Origin: Mucilaginibacter empetricola
Lineage (GTDB): Bacteria > Bacteroidota > Bacteroidia > Sphingobacteriales > Sphingobacteriaceae
Assembly (NCBI RefSeq): GCF_024808665.1
Contig: NZ_JANUBZ010000001.1
Location: 248,001-312,000, forward strand
Direction: 5' to 3'
Length of the DNA: 64,000 nucleotides
Positions 44,371 to 53,955 of the stretch are shown here, in pieces. Numbering within the stretch: the stretch's first letter is position 1; each line of letters opens with the position of its first letter. Below the pieces are notes generated by a model. It was not told the origin of the DNA, searched no databases, and was given only the letters and a program-made list of their open reading frames with translations. The translations under genes were made by a program, and so were the position numbers.

Positions 44371-45498
44371 TTAATTCAGTGCCGAAAGCAGCTTTTTTAG
44401 TTTGGGTACATCAACAAATATATCAACTCCTTTGCCCGAGTCTTTTTGCTTTAGCTCTTTATCACCGGCCAGGTAGCCGTATTTCAAATCCAGATGTTCT
44501 GCAATAATCCAATAACAGGGGTTTACCCATTCGGGCGCAAATAAGTCAACAACAATAGTCCCCGGTTTGCAAAACACAATATTGGTTAACCCGGCTCCGT
44601 GTGGACCAATCACCATATCTGCATTGCTAAAAATCCCGGCCTGCTCGGCAACGGATAGTTTTTCAGGATTGATGACCTTGAAGTTTAATACCCGCAGGTA
44701 ATCAAGCAGTTCTTCCTCATTAATCACTTTTCTTCCGCTTAACCGTTGGATATAAATTTTTGCAGAAGCACCCGCGTTTTCAATTTCTTTAGCATAAAGC
44801 TGTCTTAAATACAGGCAAGCCTCCAACGATGGACAATCCATGGGTGAAACTAACGACGGGACCAGTAAGTTTTCAGCTTTGATATGAAAGTCCCAATGGT
44901 TATTTGACCTGATTATTTTTGCCGCGTCAATTCCAGCCCTTTCAAGCGTTTCTGTTTGGTATTTATTGGGAATGGCATTAATAATAAAGTGGTCTATTTT
45001 ATCAAACTCGCCGGTTTGCTTTAAGAATGATATGCGGGGCAAAATGTCAAACATCCAATGGTAATACACCGTACCGCCCGATGCAGCTAAAACTGCCGTT
45101 AAGCCACTCAAATCTTCCGGTGCAATCAGTTTATATTGATTAGAGATGGAATGCGTTTTATTATAAAACTCTCTCGACACATCAACAAACAAATCATTCT
45201 TATCTGTTACAACCGCACCCTGGTTACCCCAAACACGCCAGTTTTTTGCTGCTATTGCAAACGTTTTTTGCGGCTGGGTATGCATCATTTTAACAAACTG
45301 CGAATGTATTTTGCCAATAGTAACGGGCGGTTTCCGATTTACAGCCTCGTGCTCATTCAAAAACAGAACGGAATATTGAGCCGCCAACTGCTCAAAATTT
45401 ATCACCCCGCCGGGCAAATACGAGCGCTTTTTATAATTTTTTGAAAGCCTTAAAATGCTAATCAGCTTTCTTTTTATATAAAACTTAAAATTTTCCAA
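44371..45498 (-). CDS. GT61-family glycosyltransferase
   Basis: A 375-residue protein of the DUF563/GT61 type: TAVLAASGGTVYYHWMFDILPRI near the middle, KIYIQRLSGRKVINEEELLDYL, and the strong ADMVIGPHGAGLTNIVFCKPG signature followed by VDLFAPEW. Start is TTG at 45498, since there is no ATG before the conserved part. It directly precedes a GT2 gene. Confidence 0.88.
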   Translation of the reverse strand: MENFKFYIKRKLISILRLSKNYKKRSYLPGGVINFEQLAAQYSVLFLNEHEAVNRKPPVTIGKIHSQFVKMMHTQPQKTFAIAAKNWRVWGNQGAVVTDKNDLFVDVSREFYNKTHSISNQYKLIAPEDLSGLTAVLAASGGTVYYHWMFDILPRISFLKQTGEFDKIDHFIINAIPNKYQTETLERAGIDAAKIIRSNNHWDFHIKAENLLVPSLVSPMDCPSLEACLYLRQLYAKEIENAGASAKIYIQRLSGRKVINEEELLDYLRVLNFKVINPEKLSVAEQAGIFSNADMVIGPHGAGLTNIVFCKPGTIVVDLFAPEWVNPCYWIIAEHLDLKYGYLAGDKELKQKDSGKGVDIFVDVPKLKKLLSALN

Positions 45499-45499
45499 A

Positions 45500-46375
45500 C
45501 TAGGGAAGAACGGTAAAAAGAGCCTTTTTGAATCTTTGCATCAGCCTGTTGCCAACATATTTTCTTTTAACCGATACGATTAAATCACCAAACCTGTCCC
45601 ATTGATGTACCACGCTATAACGTTCGTTTAAATCGTTTATGAGCTCGCCATCGCTTTCCCGCTTAAATGTTTTGCAGGCGCCAAGTGTTAAAATGAGAGG
45701 TTGGGTATTGGGCACTATAACTGCCGATTGATTAGGGATGGTATAGATATAAGCATTATGCAAGCCTTGATCCAAGCCCCAATGCAAATCGTCACGAAAC
45801 TTTAACCGGGATTGCAGGTAAAGCAAATAATTTATCACCTGCTCATAACTGCCAATGGTAATGCCCGCGCAGCTTACATTTTCATCAATTATCTGGTTAG
45901 TTATTTCGGGGCCGTTGGCGTGCAGGCACCATTTGTGATTTAATGTTGATGTGCGGAAAACCTCAGAAGCATCCTCCAAAAAGTAATATATCTTGTCATC
46001 CGCCAACTCATCAAAAATATTTTTCTGAAATATTACATCCCGTATATCAGTAAGCATTACGTTTTTGTACTTACCGGGATTATCGACCAGGTATTTTAAA
46101 AACAACAAAAAACGATAGTTATTTATGGTGATACCGGGAGAAATGTCTTTAAATACGTCTTCATACCCTTCTATAAAAGGATACTTATTTTTAAATTCAA
46201 CCAGCGTTACTCCTTGTTTCTGTAATATTTTCCGGGTGGTTTTTGAAGTGGTATCAGATATAAACACCACCAGATCATCCTTATATCCAACCTCCTTTAA
46301 TGATTTTATAAAAGGCTCAATTAGCGGATAATTGTAATGATGAAGAATGGTGAGAACTAAATTTTTCCCGCTCAT
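45500..46375 (-). CDS. Unrecognised protein, possibly GT-A-type glycosyltransferase
   Basis: A 291-residue protein without a family I can name. It begins with LVLTILHHYNYPLIEPFIKSL, has an acidic VMLTDIRDVIFQ motif that could be a metal site as in GT-A enzymes, and ends with YSVVHQWDRFGDLI. No membrane segments. The location between glycosyltransferases and an ATGA overlap with the upstream GT4 make a sugar-transfer role plausible. Confidence 0.65.
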   Translation of the reverse strand: MSGKNLVLTILHHYNYPLIEPFIKSLKEVGYKDDLVVFISDTTSKTTRKILQKQGVTLVEFKNKYPFIEGYEDVFKDISPGITINNYRFLLFLKYLVDNPGKYKNVMLTDIRDVIFQKNIFDELADDKIYYFLEDASEVFRTSTLNHKWCLHANGPEITNQIIDENVSCAGITIGSYEQVINYLLYLQSRLKFRDDLHWGLDQGLHNAYIYTIPNQSAVIVPNTQPLILTLGACKTFKRESDGELINDLNERYSVVHQWDRFGDLIVSVKRKYVGNRLMQRFKKALFTVLP

Positions 46376-47433
46376 AAAGATTTGAACAATTCAATAGTTT
46401 TAGATGCAATAATATCCCAGCCAAACTGATTTACTGCTTTGTTACGTGCGTTAAGCGCCATAGCTGCTCGTTTAGTTTCGTTATTATGGAGCATGATTAA
46501 TGCATCGCACAAATCATCGGCATTTTCTTTGCGGCCAAGTACTGATACCGAATCATCCAGGTAGGTTTTTATGGCCGGCAAATCTGTCGATACAATTGGC
46601 AGCCCGCAGGCCATTGCTTCCAGTATGGCGTTGTTTGCGGTACAATCTTCCAGCGGTATTAGTAAACAATCAGCTTGTTGGTATAAATTTAAAAGCTCGT
46701 GCTCCGTAATATTTGAATGCCATTTAACATTGGGCAGTGCCATCAGTTCTATCAAATACGATTGCCACACTTCTTCTTTGGGCAGATAAACAATATCAAA
46801 ATGGAAAGCCAATGCTGATGCCGAAAGCTTTTTAATAACCGCCGCCAATGTAGCCATATCACGCAGGTAGCGGCCCGAAAATACGACCCTTAGTACATCG
46901 CCTCTTTTTTTGTTGTCAGGCTTATAAAAACCCACATCAACTCCATGCGGAATGCAAACTGCCTTGCCTGGTATTTGCGAATTGAAGTATTCGGCATCAT
47001 ATTCAGACAATGCAATAACAGCATCGACATTGCTATATTTTTTAAGCGATTTTTCGTGCCCGTTCCACCAGGTTACCGGTTGGTGATGGGTTACGGCAAT
47101 AGCAGTTTCCTTCTTTTTTTTGATTTTACCAAGGAACCCGTAATAAGGCTCGCCATAACTGTAGTGGATAAGATTGTACTTGCTGCGCAGCTGTTTTGCA
47201 AATAATTTTGATTCGGTGTGAACAGAATTAGCATTATAGAAACTGGAATCGCCGGCCATTTTAGCGGCAGTGAGCAACAATCTGCCAACTCCCCGCGGAT
47301 ACATCCTTTTAAAATTCCCAAAAACAGAGTCAAGCGCTACGTCATCAGGAAAATGTTTGTAAAGCGCATCATAGCCACTCACATTACTCATGTGGGCAAA
47401 CTTTTCACGAAGCGCTAAAACCTTAAACATCAT
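46372..47433 (-). CDS. GT4-family glycosyltransferase
   Basis: A 353-residue GT-B enzyme: HYSYGEPYYGFLGKIKKK, AVTHHQPVTWWNGHEKSL, VIALSEYDAEYFN, CIPHGVDVGFYKP and a donor-side CTANNAILEAMACGLPIVSTD. The usual first Glu of E-x7-E is shifted (LEDCTANNAILE). The start has two adjacent ATGs (47433 and 47430). Confidence 0.88.
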   Translation of the reverse strand: MMFKVLALREKFAHMSNVSGYDALYKHFPDDVALDSVFGNFKRMYPRGVGRLLLTAAKMAGDSSFYNANSVHTESKLFAKQLRSKYNLIHYSYGEPYYGFLGKIKKKKETAIAVTHHQPVTWWNGHEKSLKKYSNVDAVIALSEYDAEYFNSQIPGKAVCIPHGVDVGFYKPDNKKRGDVLRVVFSGRYLRDMATLAAVIKKLSASALAFHFDIVYLPKEEVWQSYLIELMALPNVKWHSNITEHELLNLYQQADCLLIPLEDCTANNAILEAMACGLPIVSTDLPAIKTYLDDSVSVLGRKENADDLCDALIMLHNNETKRAAMALNARNKAVNQFGWDIIASKTIELFKSL

Positions 47434-47473
47434 GGAATCAATATAGTCGGTGGAACACTACCCGGCTTGAATC

Positions 47474-48421
47474 TCAATTCTTTAGCCATTTGTCTGCTTT
47501 ACCACTGAACCGGGTAAATTTGAGCCTTGACGACAATATCTTTTTTGCTAAACCTACTTTGTCATCTGGAAAAAGTATGCCTAGTCTTTTGAATAATAAT
47601 AACGACTGCAATAAACTTAAATGCCCCCCAATAAAGATCAGTGAATTAAAAAACCATTCTTCCGATAAATTCAAAAGCTCGTTTCTTTTATCAGGGAATT
47701 TATCTGAAGCGTATTCAATAAATTTTATTAGTGAGTCTACTTTTTTATCCTGAAGTCCTTTTGCCGAACTGATATTGATCCCGCTTGAACGCCAATAAAC
47801 CTTTTCGGGGTGTATGGTATAAATCTGCCCTTGTCCAGCAAACTCAATCCACGAAGCGTCATCTGAACAATAGGCCAGGGGGAAGCTCACAAAACCATTA
47901 GCAGCAACAAATATTTCTCTTTTAAAAATATATTCTACCGCGGCGCTTAGTGATCTTGATTGCAATCGTCCTTTTAAAAATTCATACCCTGTTTCGGTAA
48001 TTGGGTGAGGCTCTTTTATACAAATTATTTCGCCTTCGGCATCTATCATTTCTATATTGAAACGATAAAGATTGTGCTGTCCGCTAGTCAACTCCAGCGC
48101 ATCAAAGAAAGCCTGTGCGCAGCCGGGAGCCATTATGTCATCGTCAGAAAACAGCCATACCCATTCTTCATTGGTCGTTTCTACACTACGATTCCAGTGT
48201 TTAACCAGGCCCGTTTTACCCAGGTTTTCGTCAAAACGGTGATATACTATATCGAGCTGATTGGTATATCTATCGGTTATTGCTTTTATATCTTCTTTGC
48301 TGCCATCATCGCAAACGTAAACTTTAAAGTTTTTGTTAGTTTGCGCCGCGATAGAAGCCAATGCCGCATTAAGGTATTGCGTTTTATATGCGGGGATAAC
48401 AATGGCAAGCTTATAAGACAC
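47474..48421 (-). CDS. GT2-family glycosyltransferase
   Basis: A 315-residue GT2: LAIVIPAYKTQYLNAALASIA, VYVCDDGSKEDIKAI and EWVWLFSDDDIMAPG. The metal motif is SDDD. The C-terminal 60 residues are basic and partly hydrophobic. Start is GTG at 48421, which shares a base with the upstream TAG stop. Confidence 0.9.
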   Translation of the reverse strand: MSYKLAIVIPAYKTQYLNAALASIAAQTNKNFKVYVCDDGSKEDIKAITDRYTNQLDIVYHRFDENLGKTGLVKHWNRSVETTNEEWVWLFSDDDIMAPGCAQAFFDALELTSGQHNLYRFNIEMIDAEGEIICIKEPHPITETGYEFLKGRLQSRSLSAAVEYIFKREIFVAANGFVSFPLAYCSDDASWIEFAGQGQIYTIHPEKVYWRSSGINISSAKGLQDKKVDSLIKFIEYASDKFPDKRNELLNLSEEWFFNSLIFIGGHLSLLQSLLLFKRLGILFPDDKVGLAKKILSSRLKFTRFSGKADKWLKN

Positions 48422-49605
48422 TATTTGTTGAATGAATTATTTGCGTTATGCGCATATTGGTTAATCACCTTAAATAATTGTGGCGCCACAATATTTACAT
48501 CATATTTCCGGATCATCCGGGCAGCGTTTTCACCTTGCTTAATGGTTTTATCAGGTTGCTGGTAAGCTGCTATAATACCCTCGGCCATGGCTGCTACATC
48601 TCCATAATCAAAAACAGCGCCTATATCGTCAGTAATTATTTCGGGAATTCCGCCCGACCCTTTGAAACAAAAAACAGGCTTTTTCAAAGCCGCGGCCTCA
48701 AGGCATACCAATGGAAAAGGATCCTCGCGCGACATCATTGTAAATACATCAAATGCCTGGAAGTAATTTTGAGGATTCTTTTTACTCCCGGTAAAAATAA
48801 CCTTGCCCGTTAAATTTAATTTATCGGTTTCATATTCAGCCTGAGCGACCGCTTCATGAGACTGATATCCCACCCACATAAAAACGATGTTATTATCGGG
48901 CAGTTTTTCATTTACCAGATAAGCCAACCTGATAAAAAGATCTGTCCCTTTTCGCCAGCCTGATTGACCCGATGCACCAACAACAAATTTCCCTTTTATA
49001 GCCAACTCATCTTTTATAGTGGCTAAATCAATGGTTGGTTTTGAAATCTCATCAACAGGGATAAATTCATTAAAAATGGAGACTTTATCCTTTGACAAAC
49101 TATAGCTAAGCAGCAGATTATCGGCAACGCTTTTACTGGCAGCAATGTAATGATCAATAGCATCAATATTCTCCCTGTTAAAAGCATCCGGAAAATAAGC
49201 CTTAATGGAGTACGAAAGTTCATGAATATGGGCTATTACCGGGCAGCGATACATCTTTTTAATCATCGGCGCCCAACCAGTAACATCAGCCGTGTTAAGA
49301 TATACCAAGCCAAATTGTTTTTTCTGTAATTTTGGGGGGAATGGTATATAAACAGGCGGTTTACCTGCAACTGCATTCAATTTTGATTTAATGCGCAAGC
49401 CTATAGATGATGATAGTTGCTCCGGCCGCCATTGATAAACTTCACCAAGGGCCTCAAATTCCGTTTGCAAAGGGCCGCCGGCTTTTAGCAATACGGTTAC
49501 TTCGTAATCGGTATTGAGCTTTACCCACCGCACCAGATGGAGCAAAACCATAGGAGCCCCCATCAGCTCGGCATCGTGCGAAACAAAGAGTATGCTTTTA
49601 TTCAC
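48421..49605 (-). CDS. GT4-family glycosyltransferase
   Basis: A 394-residue GT-B enzyme: ILFVSHDAELMGAPMVLLHLV at the start, FVVGASGQSGWRKGTDLFIRL at the domain hinge and SREDPFPLVCLEAAALKKPVF in the donor site. Start is GTG in a GTGA overlap with the upstream GT2 stop, another case of coupled translation. Confidence 0.9.
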   Translation of the reverse strand: MNKSILFVSHDAELMGAPMVLLHLVRWVKLNTDYEVTVLLKAGGPLQTEFEALGEVYQWRPEQLSSSIGLRIKSKLNAVAGKPPVYIPFPPKLQKKQFGLVYLNTADVTGWAPMIKKMYRCPVIAHIHELSYSIKAYFPDAFNRENIDAIDHYIAASKSVADNLLLSYSLSKDKVSIFNEFIPVDEISKPTIDLATIKDELAIKGKFVVGASGQSGWRKGTDLFIRLAYLVNEKLPDNNIVFMWVGYQSHEAVAQAEYETDKLNLTGKVIFTGSKKNPQNYFQAFDVFTMMSREDPFPLVCLEAAALKKPVFCFKGSGGIPEIITDDIGAVFDYGDVAAMAEGIIAAYQQPDKTIKQGENAARMIRKYDVNIVAPQLFKVINQYAHNANNSFNK

Positions 49606-50327
49606 CGCTTAATTAAATATTTTCTGATGATGAATTTGGTTACCTGCCAGCGATAAAAATAGCGCAGCAAAAACTCATTTCTTACCTGTTTTAAACACTT
49701 CTCGGCGTTTTGAGCATCGGCCGATTTATTCTGCCCATCAAAATAAAAAGTTCCGGCTACAAATTCAGATTTGAATACTTTGCCCTTTAAAAAAGCCCTT
49801 AGTAAAAACCAGTAGTCCATTGCAAAATGGTTATTTACCGGGAATTTACCCACCTGTTGCTGCAACTGCCTTTTATAAGCATATGAAACCGGGTTGGCAG
49901 GAAATATGCAGGGCCAGTAATTTAATATCTGCCTTAAATCAGTTGATGGTCTGTTGATAGCTCTTTGTCCGTTTTGGTCAACCTCCAAATCAGCAACAAT
50001 TATGTCCGCTTCATTATATGATTCAAAGGCGTCTTTAAATCTCGTTAAGGCATCCACCTTTAACTCGTCATCAGCATTTAAATAGATGATAGCATCACCT
50101 GATGATCTTATAAAAGCCTTATTCATCGCGTCAGACTGGCCCCTGTCGGGTTCCCATACCCATTGAATATGCGGATAGCTTTTCAATATTTCGACCGTTC
50201 CATCGGTTGAGGCGCCATCAATAACAATATGCTCCCAATTGGTATAACTTTGAGCCTGTACGCTTTTTATAGCGCGTTCAAGATATTTAGCCGAGTTATA
50301 TGATGGAGTGAGGATGGAAAATTTCAA
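49602..50327 (-). CDS. GT2-family glycosyltransferase (short)
   Basis: A compact GT2 of about 241 residues: KFSILTPSYNSAKYLERAIKS, HIVIDGASTDGTVEIL and IIYLNADDELKVDAL. It resembles the WcaA-like short GT2 group. The longest frame begins with a TTG at 50351 and overlaps the upstream gene by 14 nt; the second in-frame TTG at 50327 fits the family start (MKFSILTPSYN) better. Neither is an ATG. Confidence 0.88.
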   Translation of the reverse strand: MKFSILTPSYNSAKYLERAIKSVQAQSYTNWEHIVIDGASTDGTVEILKSYPHIQWVWEPDRGQSDAMNKAFIRSSGDAIIYLNADDELKVDALTRFKDAFESYNEADIIVADLEVDQNGQRAINRPSTDLRQILNYWPCIFPANPVSYAYKRQLQQQVGKFPVNNHFAMDYWFLLRAFLKGKVFKSEFVAGTFYFDGQNKSADAQNAEKCLKQVRNEFLLRYFYRWQVTKFIIRKYLIKR

Positions 50328-50337
50328 GGGGTAAATC

Positions 50338-51168
50338 TTAATTCTTAGCAAGCATTTTTAACTCGTTAAAAAGAGCCGGATCATATTTGTCTAGCGCATG
50401 GCAGCCAAACGAAATCTCCTTGTTTAACAATTGATAAAGCATTGACGCATTTATTTCTAACGAGAATTTTGCGGCAGTAAGCATATCAGGCGTTTTAAAC
50501 CAGTTGAAATTTCTTTTTACTATTATACCCCAAAATTTGTCTTCATTATCATCGTAGTTGTTAAACTTATAATAGGTATTGTTCCTGATACTTAAATTTA
50601 ACAAAAGCCATTTTACAGACTGCCATCTTTTGGGCATTTTAACGAAAGTGGAAAGAACCGTTGACCATGGGGCTATGTATGAAAATGACCGCAACGCTTT
50701 TAAGTGACTTTCAATTTTCCTGAGTGAAAACCCGCCGTTTCCTACGCCCCAAAATTCATTGTTCGGGTTTATTGTATTCCAATTATCAAACCAGGGTGCT
50801 CCTATGTAATCATAATTTTGGGCGCACCAAAAACTAAGCTGATCGTTAAAAACCCAGGCGTCAAGCTGATAAATTAATAAATAGCAGTATTGTGAAAAGC
50901 TTTCGTAAAACAGCTTGCTTCGCATTAATAAGTTATAGCCGCTAATGTTTTTAAAATATTCCTGGTCAAAAAAAACTATATCAAACTTTTTGCCGGCCAG
51001 TAGTTGGTGATATACACTTAAATCGAGCTCTCTATAAGTAAATAAACAAACAGAATGATTGCCTAATACAGAAAACAATTGCAACAATGAATCCCGCTCA
51101 TCAGCCGTTAAGTTTGCTTTATAAACAGGTACAGTTATAACAACTTGTTCTTTCTCTTTTCTTTTCAA
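50338..51168 (-). CDS. DUF5672-type protein, glycosyltransferase-like
   Basis: A 276-residue protein with the DUF5672 pattern: VVITVPVYKANLTADERDSL, YLLIYQLDAWVFNDQLSFWC, YDYIGAPWFDN and FWGVGNGGFSLRKIES, then NEDKFWGIIV. The family is thought to be GT-A-like, but no activity is established to my knowledge. Start is TTG at 51168. Lys/Asn/Tyr-rich composition is marked from here to about 56 kb. Confidence 0.82.
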   Translation of the reverse strand: MKRKEKEQVVITVPVYKANLTADERDSLLQLFSVLGNHSVCLFTYRELDLSVYHQLLAGKKFDIVFFDQEYFKNISGYNLLMRSKLFYESFSQYCYLLIYQLDAWVFNDQLSFWCAQNYDYIGAPWFDNWNTINPNNEFWGVGNGGFSLRKIESHLKALRSFSYIAPWSTVLSTFVKMPKRWQSVKWLLLNLSIRNNTYYKFNNYDDNEDKFWGIIVKRNFNWFKTPDMLTAAKFSLEINASMLYQLLNKEISFGCHALDKYDPALFNELKMLAKN

Positions 51169-51214
51169 TCCCTACTAAGCGTAATGTTTTTTATTTATTG
51201 AACCAATAAATTGC

Positions 51215-52363
51215 TTACGCAACAACATAATCCAAAAACGGCTGAATCATCGTGTTAAAATCATAAGTCAATGCTGCTTTTTTTGCATTTGCTGCATAGG
51301 TTAAGTAATCGTTTTCAATAGCATCAATGGCCGATTTTATTTGCAAAGAACTTAAATAGCCGATCAATTTTCCGCATTTTTTTTCCTCAATAAAATCAAA
51401 TCCTTGTAGCTTATTCCCGATCACCGGCACTCCGCTATTGAGGTATTGAAACACCTTGCCTGATGGTGCAGTAAAATAGTTGAATGTTTTTAAATGCCCG
51501 AATCTGTAAAAGTCATAAAACGCGAAGCCTATCCTGAATTTGGAAACAAAATGGGTCAATTCTGTTTCAGATAAATATTCATTATCAACAATTAATCGTT
51601 TCTCTGCCAATAAATCGGCATAAAATTCATTAATTACCTGCTCAGTGTCTTTAGGAAAAGCGCCCTTTACGGTCAAAGTATATTCTTTATAATCTTTAAT
51701 AAAATCCAGACAGCTTATTATACCGAAACCAAAAACGGCACTCCCGCAATATAACAGGTTAGTTTTTTCTCTTTGGTTATAAACCGGAACAAAATCTATG
51801 TTCTTTGGCGCATTCTGAACGATAAAGTATTTGGGTTTTTCAGATGGAAACAAATAATCCAGTCTTTCTTTTGATTGAATAATAACGGATTTTATAGTAC
51901 TAAGCTTAATATTTTGATAATAAGGGTCATTTTGATTGATCTCGAGAGATAGTAAATGTGCCTGTTTCCCTACCTGCTGAACACACCAAAGTGCCATAAA
52001 ATCAACTGCAATAATTTCTTTATCGGTCTTTTTAATATATGCAATCAGCGCCCTGGTTTTGCTGTTGTTTAAAGTACGGGCTGTTATTTTACTTGCCGAA
52101 GGTTTGAAAAACTTATCTGTTATCCTGAAAAAAAGCCCTTTAATAAGATCATATATGCTGTTTGCAGGTGCAAAATCAATATAAGTTATATTGTCGTCAA
52201 CAATTTCCTTATCGGTATAGTAGTTTGATTGCCGGGCTGATATCAGCTGTGTTTTAAAAAGCTCCTTTAATTTGTAAAAAACATTAAGCGTTGATGGCGA
52301 GTAAACGATATGCGGATCAGTAAATAACATCAGGAATTCTTTTTCCTTTTTAATATTATCCAT
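51215..52363 (-). CDS. Glycosyltransferase-like protein (GT-B)
   Basis: A 382-residue protein whose C-terminal half has GT-B traits: TNLLYCGSAVFGFGIISCL, PSGKVFQYLNSGVPVIGNK and a final YDFNTMIQPFLDYV. The N-terminal half is Lys/Asn/Ile-rich and not informative. I cannot assign a numbered family. It overlaps the SDR gene by 8 nt. Confidence 0.72.
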   Translation of the reverse strand: MDNIKKEKEFLMLFTDPHIVYSPSTLNVFYKLKELFKTQLISARQSNYYTDKEIVDDNITYIDFAPANSIYDLIKGLFFRITDKFFKPSASKITARTLNNSKTRALIAYIKKTDKEIIAVDFMALWCVQQVGKQAHLLSLEINQNDPYYQNIKLSTIKSVIIQSKERLDYLFPSEKPKYFIVQNAPKNIDFVPVYNQREKTNLLYCGSAVFGFGIISCLDFIKDYKEYTLTVKGAFPKDTEQVINEFYADLLAEKRLIVDNEYLSETELTHFVSKFRIGFAFYDFYRFGHLKTFNYFTAPSGKVFQYLNSGVPVIGNKLQGFDFIEEKKCGKLIGYLSSLQIKSAIDAIENDYLTYAANAKKAALTYDFNTMIQPFLDYVVA

Positions 52364-53246
52364 TGTTAATCATATCAAGTGCCAGCGAGTGAATATCATA
52401 AACCGGTTGCCAGCCCAACGACTTTATAGTTTCTGGATTTGACACCAAAGAAGAGAAATCTGAAACAAAATTGGGGTTGAGCTGAATGTGATTTTGTTTA
52501 TCAATGCCAACAGCATCAAAACAAATATTTATCCAGTCCATAATTTTATATCCTGCTCCTGAACCAATTACGGCTTCAAATACTTCATCCTGTTTAACCA
52601 GGTACCAAATGGCTTTCATCAAATCAAAAGCGTGGTTAAATTCCTTTACAATATCAGGATTGCCAATTTCAAGTATTTGCTGTTTGCCATGTTTTATGGC
52701 CTGGGCTGCTTTGATAATTTTCATATTCAAATGCCTTTCACTACGTAAAGGACTATCATGATGAAAAAAATATCCGAAATAAACTTTCAATCCCAATTGC
52801 CTGAAATACCGCGCCAGGTAAACTGTATAAATTCTTTCAACAGCATAAATGCTCTTGCCTTCAAATAAATCTGTTTCTTTAATTGGCATACCTTCATTTT
52901 TAAATTGAAGGCCGCTGCCTGAAAGAAACACTTTGGTATGCCTACTGAACTGATTTACACTTTCAAGTATATGAAGCGAACCATCAGATATTGCGCTATG
53001 ATTTTCAAAAATGGCTTTATGTGATGTTGTTGAATCTGCCGCTAAGTGGAATACAAACTGAGGCTGGTATTTTATTATCGTTTGTTTTACAAATTCACCG
53101 TCGGATACATTTCCCTGTGTCCAATTGCCTGCCGACCTGGATATGCCGATAACATTATATCCCTCATTTTGCAAAATGACCTTTAAATAATGCCCATCCT
53201 GGCCATTAATACCCCAAATAATACAGTTGTTATTATTTGTATTCAT
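52356..53246 (-). CDS. Sugar-nucleotide SDR (GDP-mannose dehydratase-like), altered YxxxK
   Basis: A 296-residue extended short-chain dehydrogenase. The cofactor loop is G12-x-x-G15-x-x-G18 (GINGQDG), as in GDP-mannose 4,6-dehydratases. The active-site Ser lies in LSGSGLQF, and the Tyr134 motif reads YAVER, with Arg138 in place of the catalytic Lys. It may be a reductase or epimerase with relaxed chemistry, or inactive. It is the only nucleotide-sugar-modifying gene in the operon within the window. It overlaps the FkbM gene by 14 nt. Confidence 0.8.
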   Translation of the reverse strand: MNTNNNNCIIWGINGQDGHYLKVILQNEGYNVIGISRSAGNWTQGNVSDGEFVKQTIIKYQPQFVFHLAADSTTSHKAIFENHSAISDGSLHILESVNQFSRHTKVFLSGSGLQFKNEGMPIKETDLFEGKSIYAVERIYTVYLARYFRQLGLKVYFGYFFHHDSPLRSERHLNMKIIKAAQAIKHGKQQILEIGNPDIVKEFNHAFDLMKAIWYLVKQDEVFEAVIGSGAGYKIMDWINICFDAVGIDKQNHIQLNPNFVSDFSSLVSNPETIKSLGWQPVYDIHSLALDMINNG

Positions 53247-53955
53247 TAAACCATTTTGCGTGAACGAATATTGTATTTACATAAGTATCGGCGTAAACAA
53301 AATAGCCTTTATCTAACATAAAATCAATCATCTCCTTATTTTTAACTTTGATATGATTGATGGAATAATCAATAGTTTCAACAATAAAAACAGGCACGTT
53401 ATACTTATCGAAATCGAAAGATTTTAATAAGTCAAAATCAATCCCTTCAATATCTATTGATACAAAAGTGGGGATAGTTTTGCAATAGTTGTCAATAATT
53501 GAAGCCAGCGTTGCAACTTTTACTTTTATTTTATCAACCAGCTTATATTGCCCAAGCGAATCCCTGCGGATGGCTTCTTCTTCGGACATAGTATTTAATG
53601 ATGGCTCATCGAACACAAAAAAGTCGGCTTCGGTTTGATTGTCAAACCCAATAGCAATATTTAAAATAACATCATTAGGGCGCACAGCTTTAAGCGCCTG
53701 GTATAACGAATAGTCGGGTTCAATCAAAATACCCTTGCAGCCATTTAAATAAAACCTGTAGGTATTGTTTCCATAGTCAGGCTTATTGGCTCCAATATCA
53801 ATGTACGATGGATTCTGAATACCCATTGTTTCGAACAAAAAGTTCAGAATACCATCTTCGCCAGCTTGCGAATAAGAGTTTACCTGTACTGTTACGGGTA
53901 CTTTTATAAAGGTAAAAATTACTTTTTTTATAAGGTTTTTAAAGCGCTGTAGCAT
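53233..53955 (-). CDS. FkbM family methyltransferase (2 of 3)
   Basis: A 240-residue FkbM protein: SYSQAGEDGILNFLFE, PSYIDIGANKPDYGNNTYRFY, GILIEPDYSLYQAL and TFVSIDIEGIDFDLLKSF. This opening (SQxGEDGIL) is typical of FkbM enzymes in capsule and EPS loci. Probably O-methylates a sugar. It abuts the C-methyltransferase-like gene, with no gap between the stop and the start. Confidence 0.88.
   Translation of the reverse strand: MLQRFKNLIKKVIFTFIKVPVTVQVNSYSQAGEDGILNFLFETMGIQNPSYIDIGANKPDYGNNTYRFYLNGCKGILIEPDYSLYQALKAVRPNDVILNIAIGFDNQTEADFFVFDEPSLNTMSEEEAIRRDSLGQYKLVDKIKVKVATLASIIDNYCKTIPTFVSIDIEGIDFDLLKSFDFDKYNVPVFIVETIDYSINHIKVKNKEMIDFMLDKGYFVYADTYVNTIFVHAKWFNEYK

Noticed and set aside
48005..48565. 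Plus-strand ORF of 186 codons across two glycosyltransferase genes
   Set aside because: It is antisense to conserved GT2 and GT4 frames, and its translation is a low-complexity Phe/Ile/Tyr-rich string without motifs.
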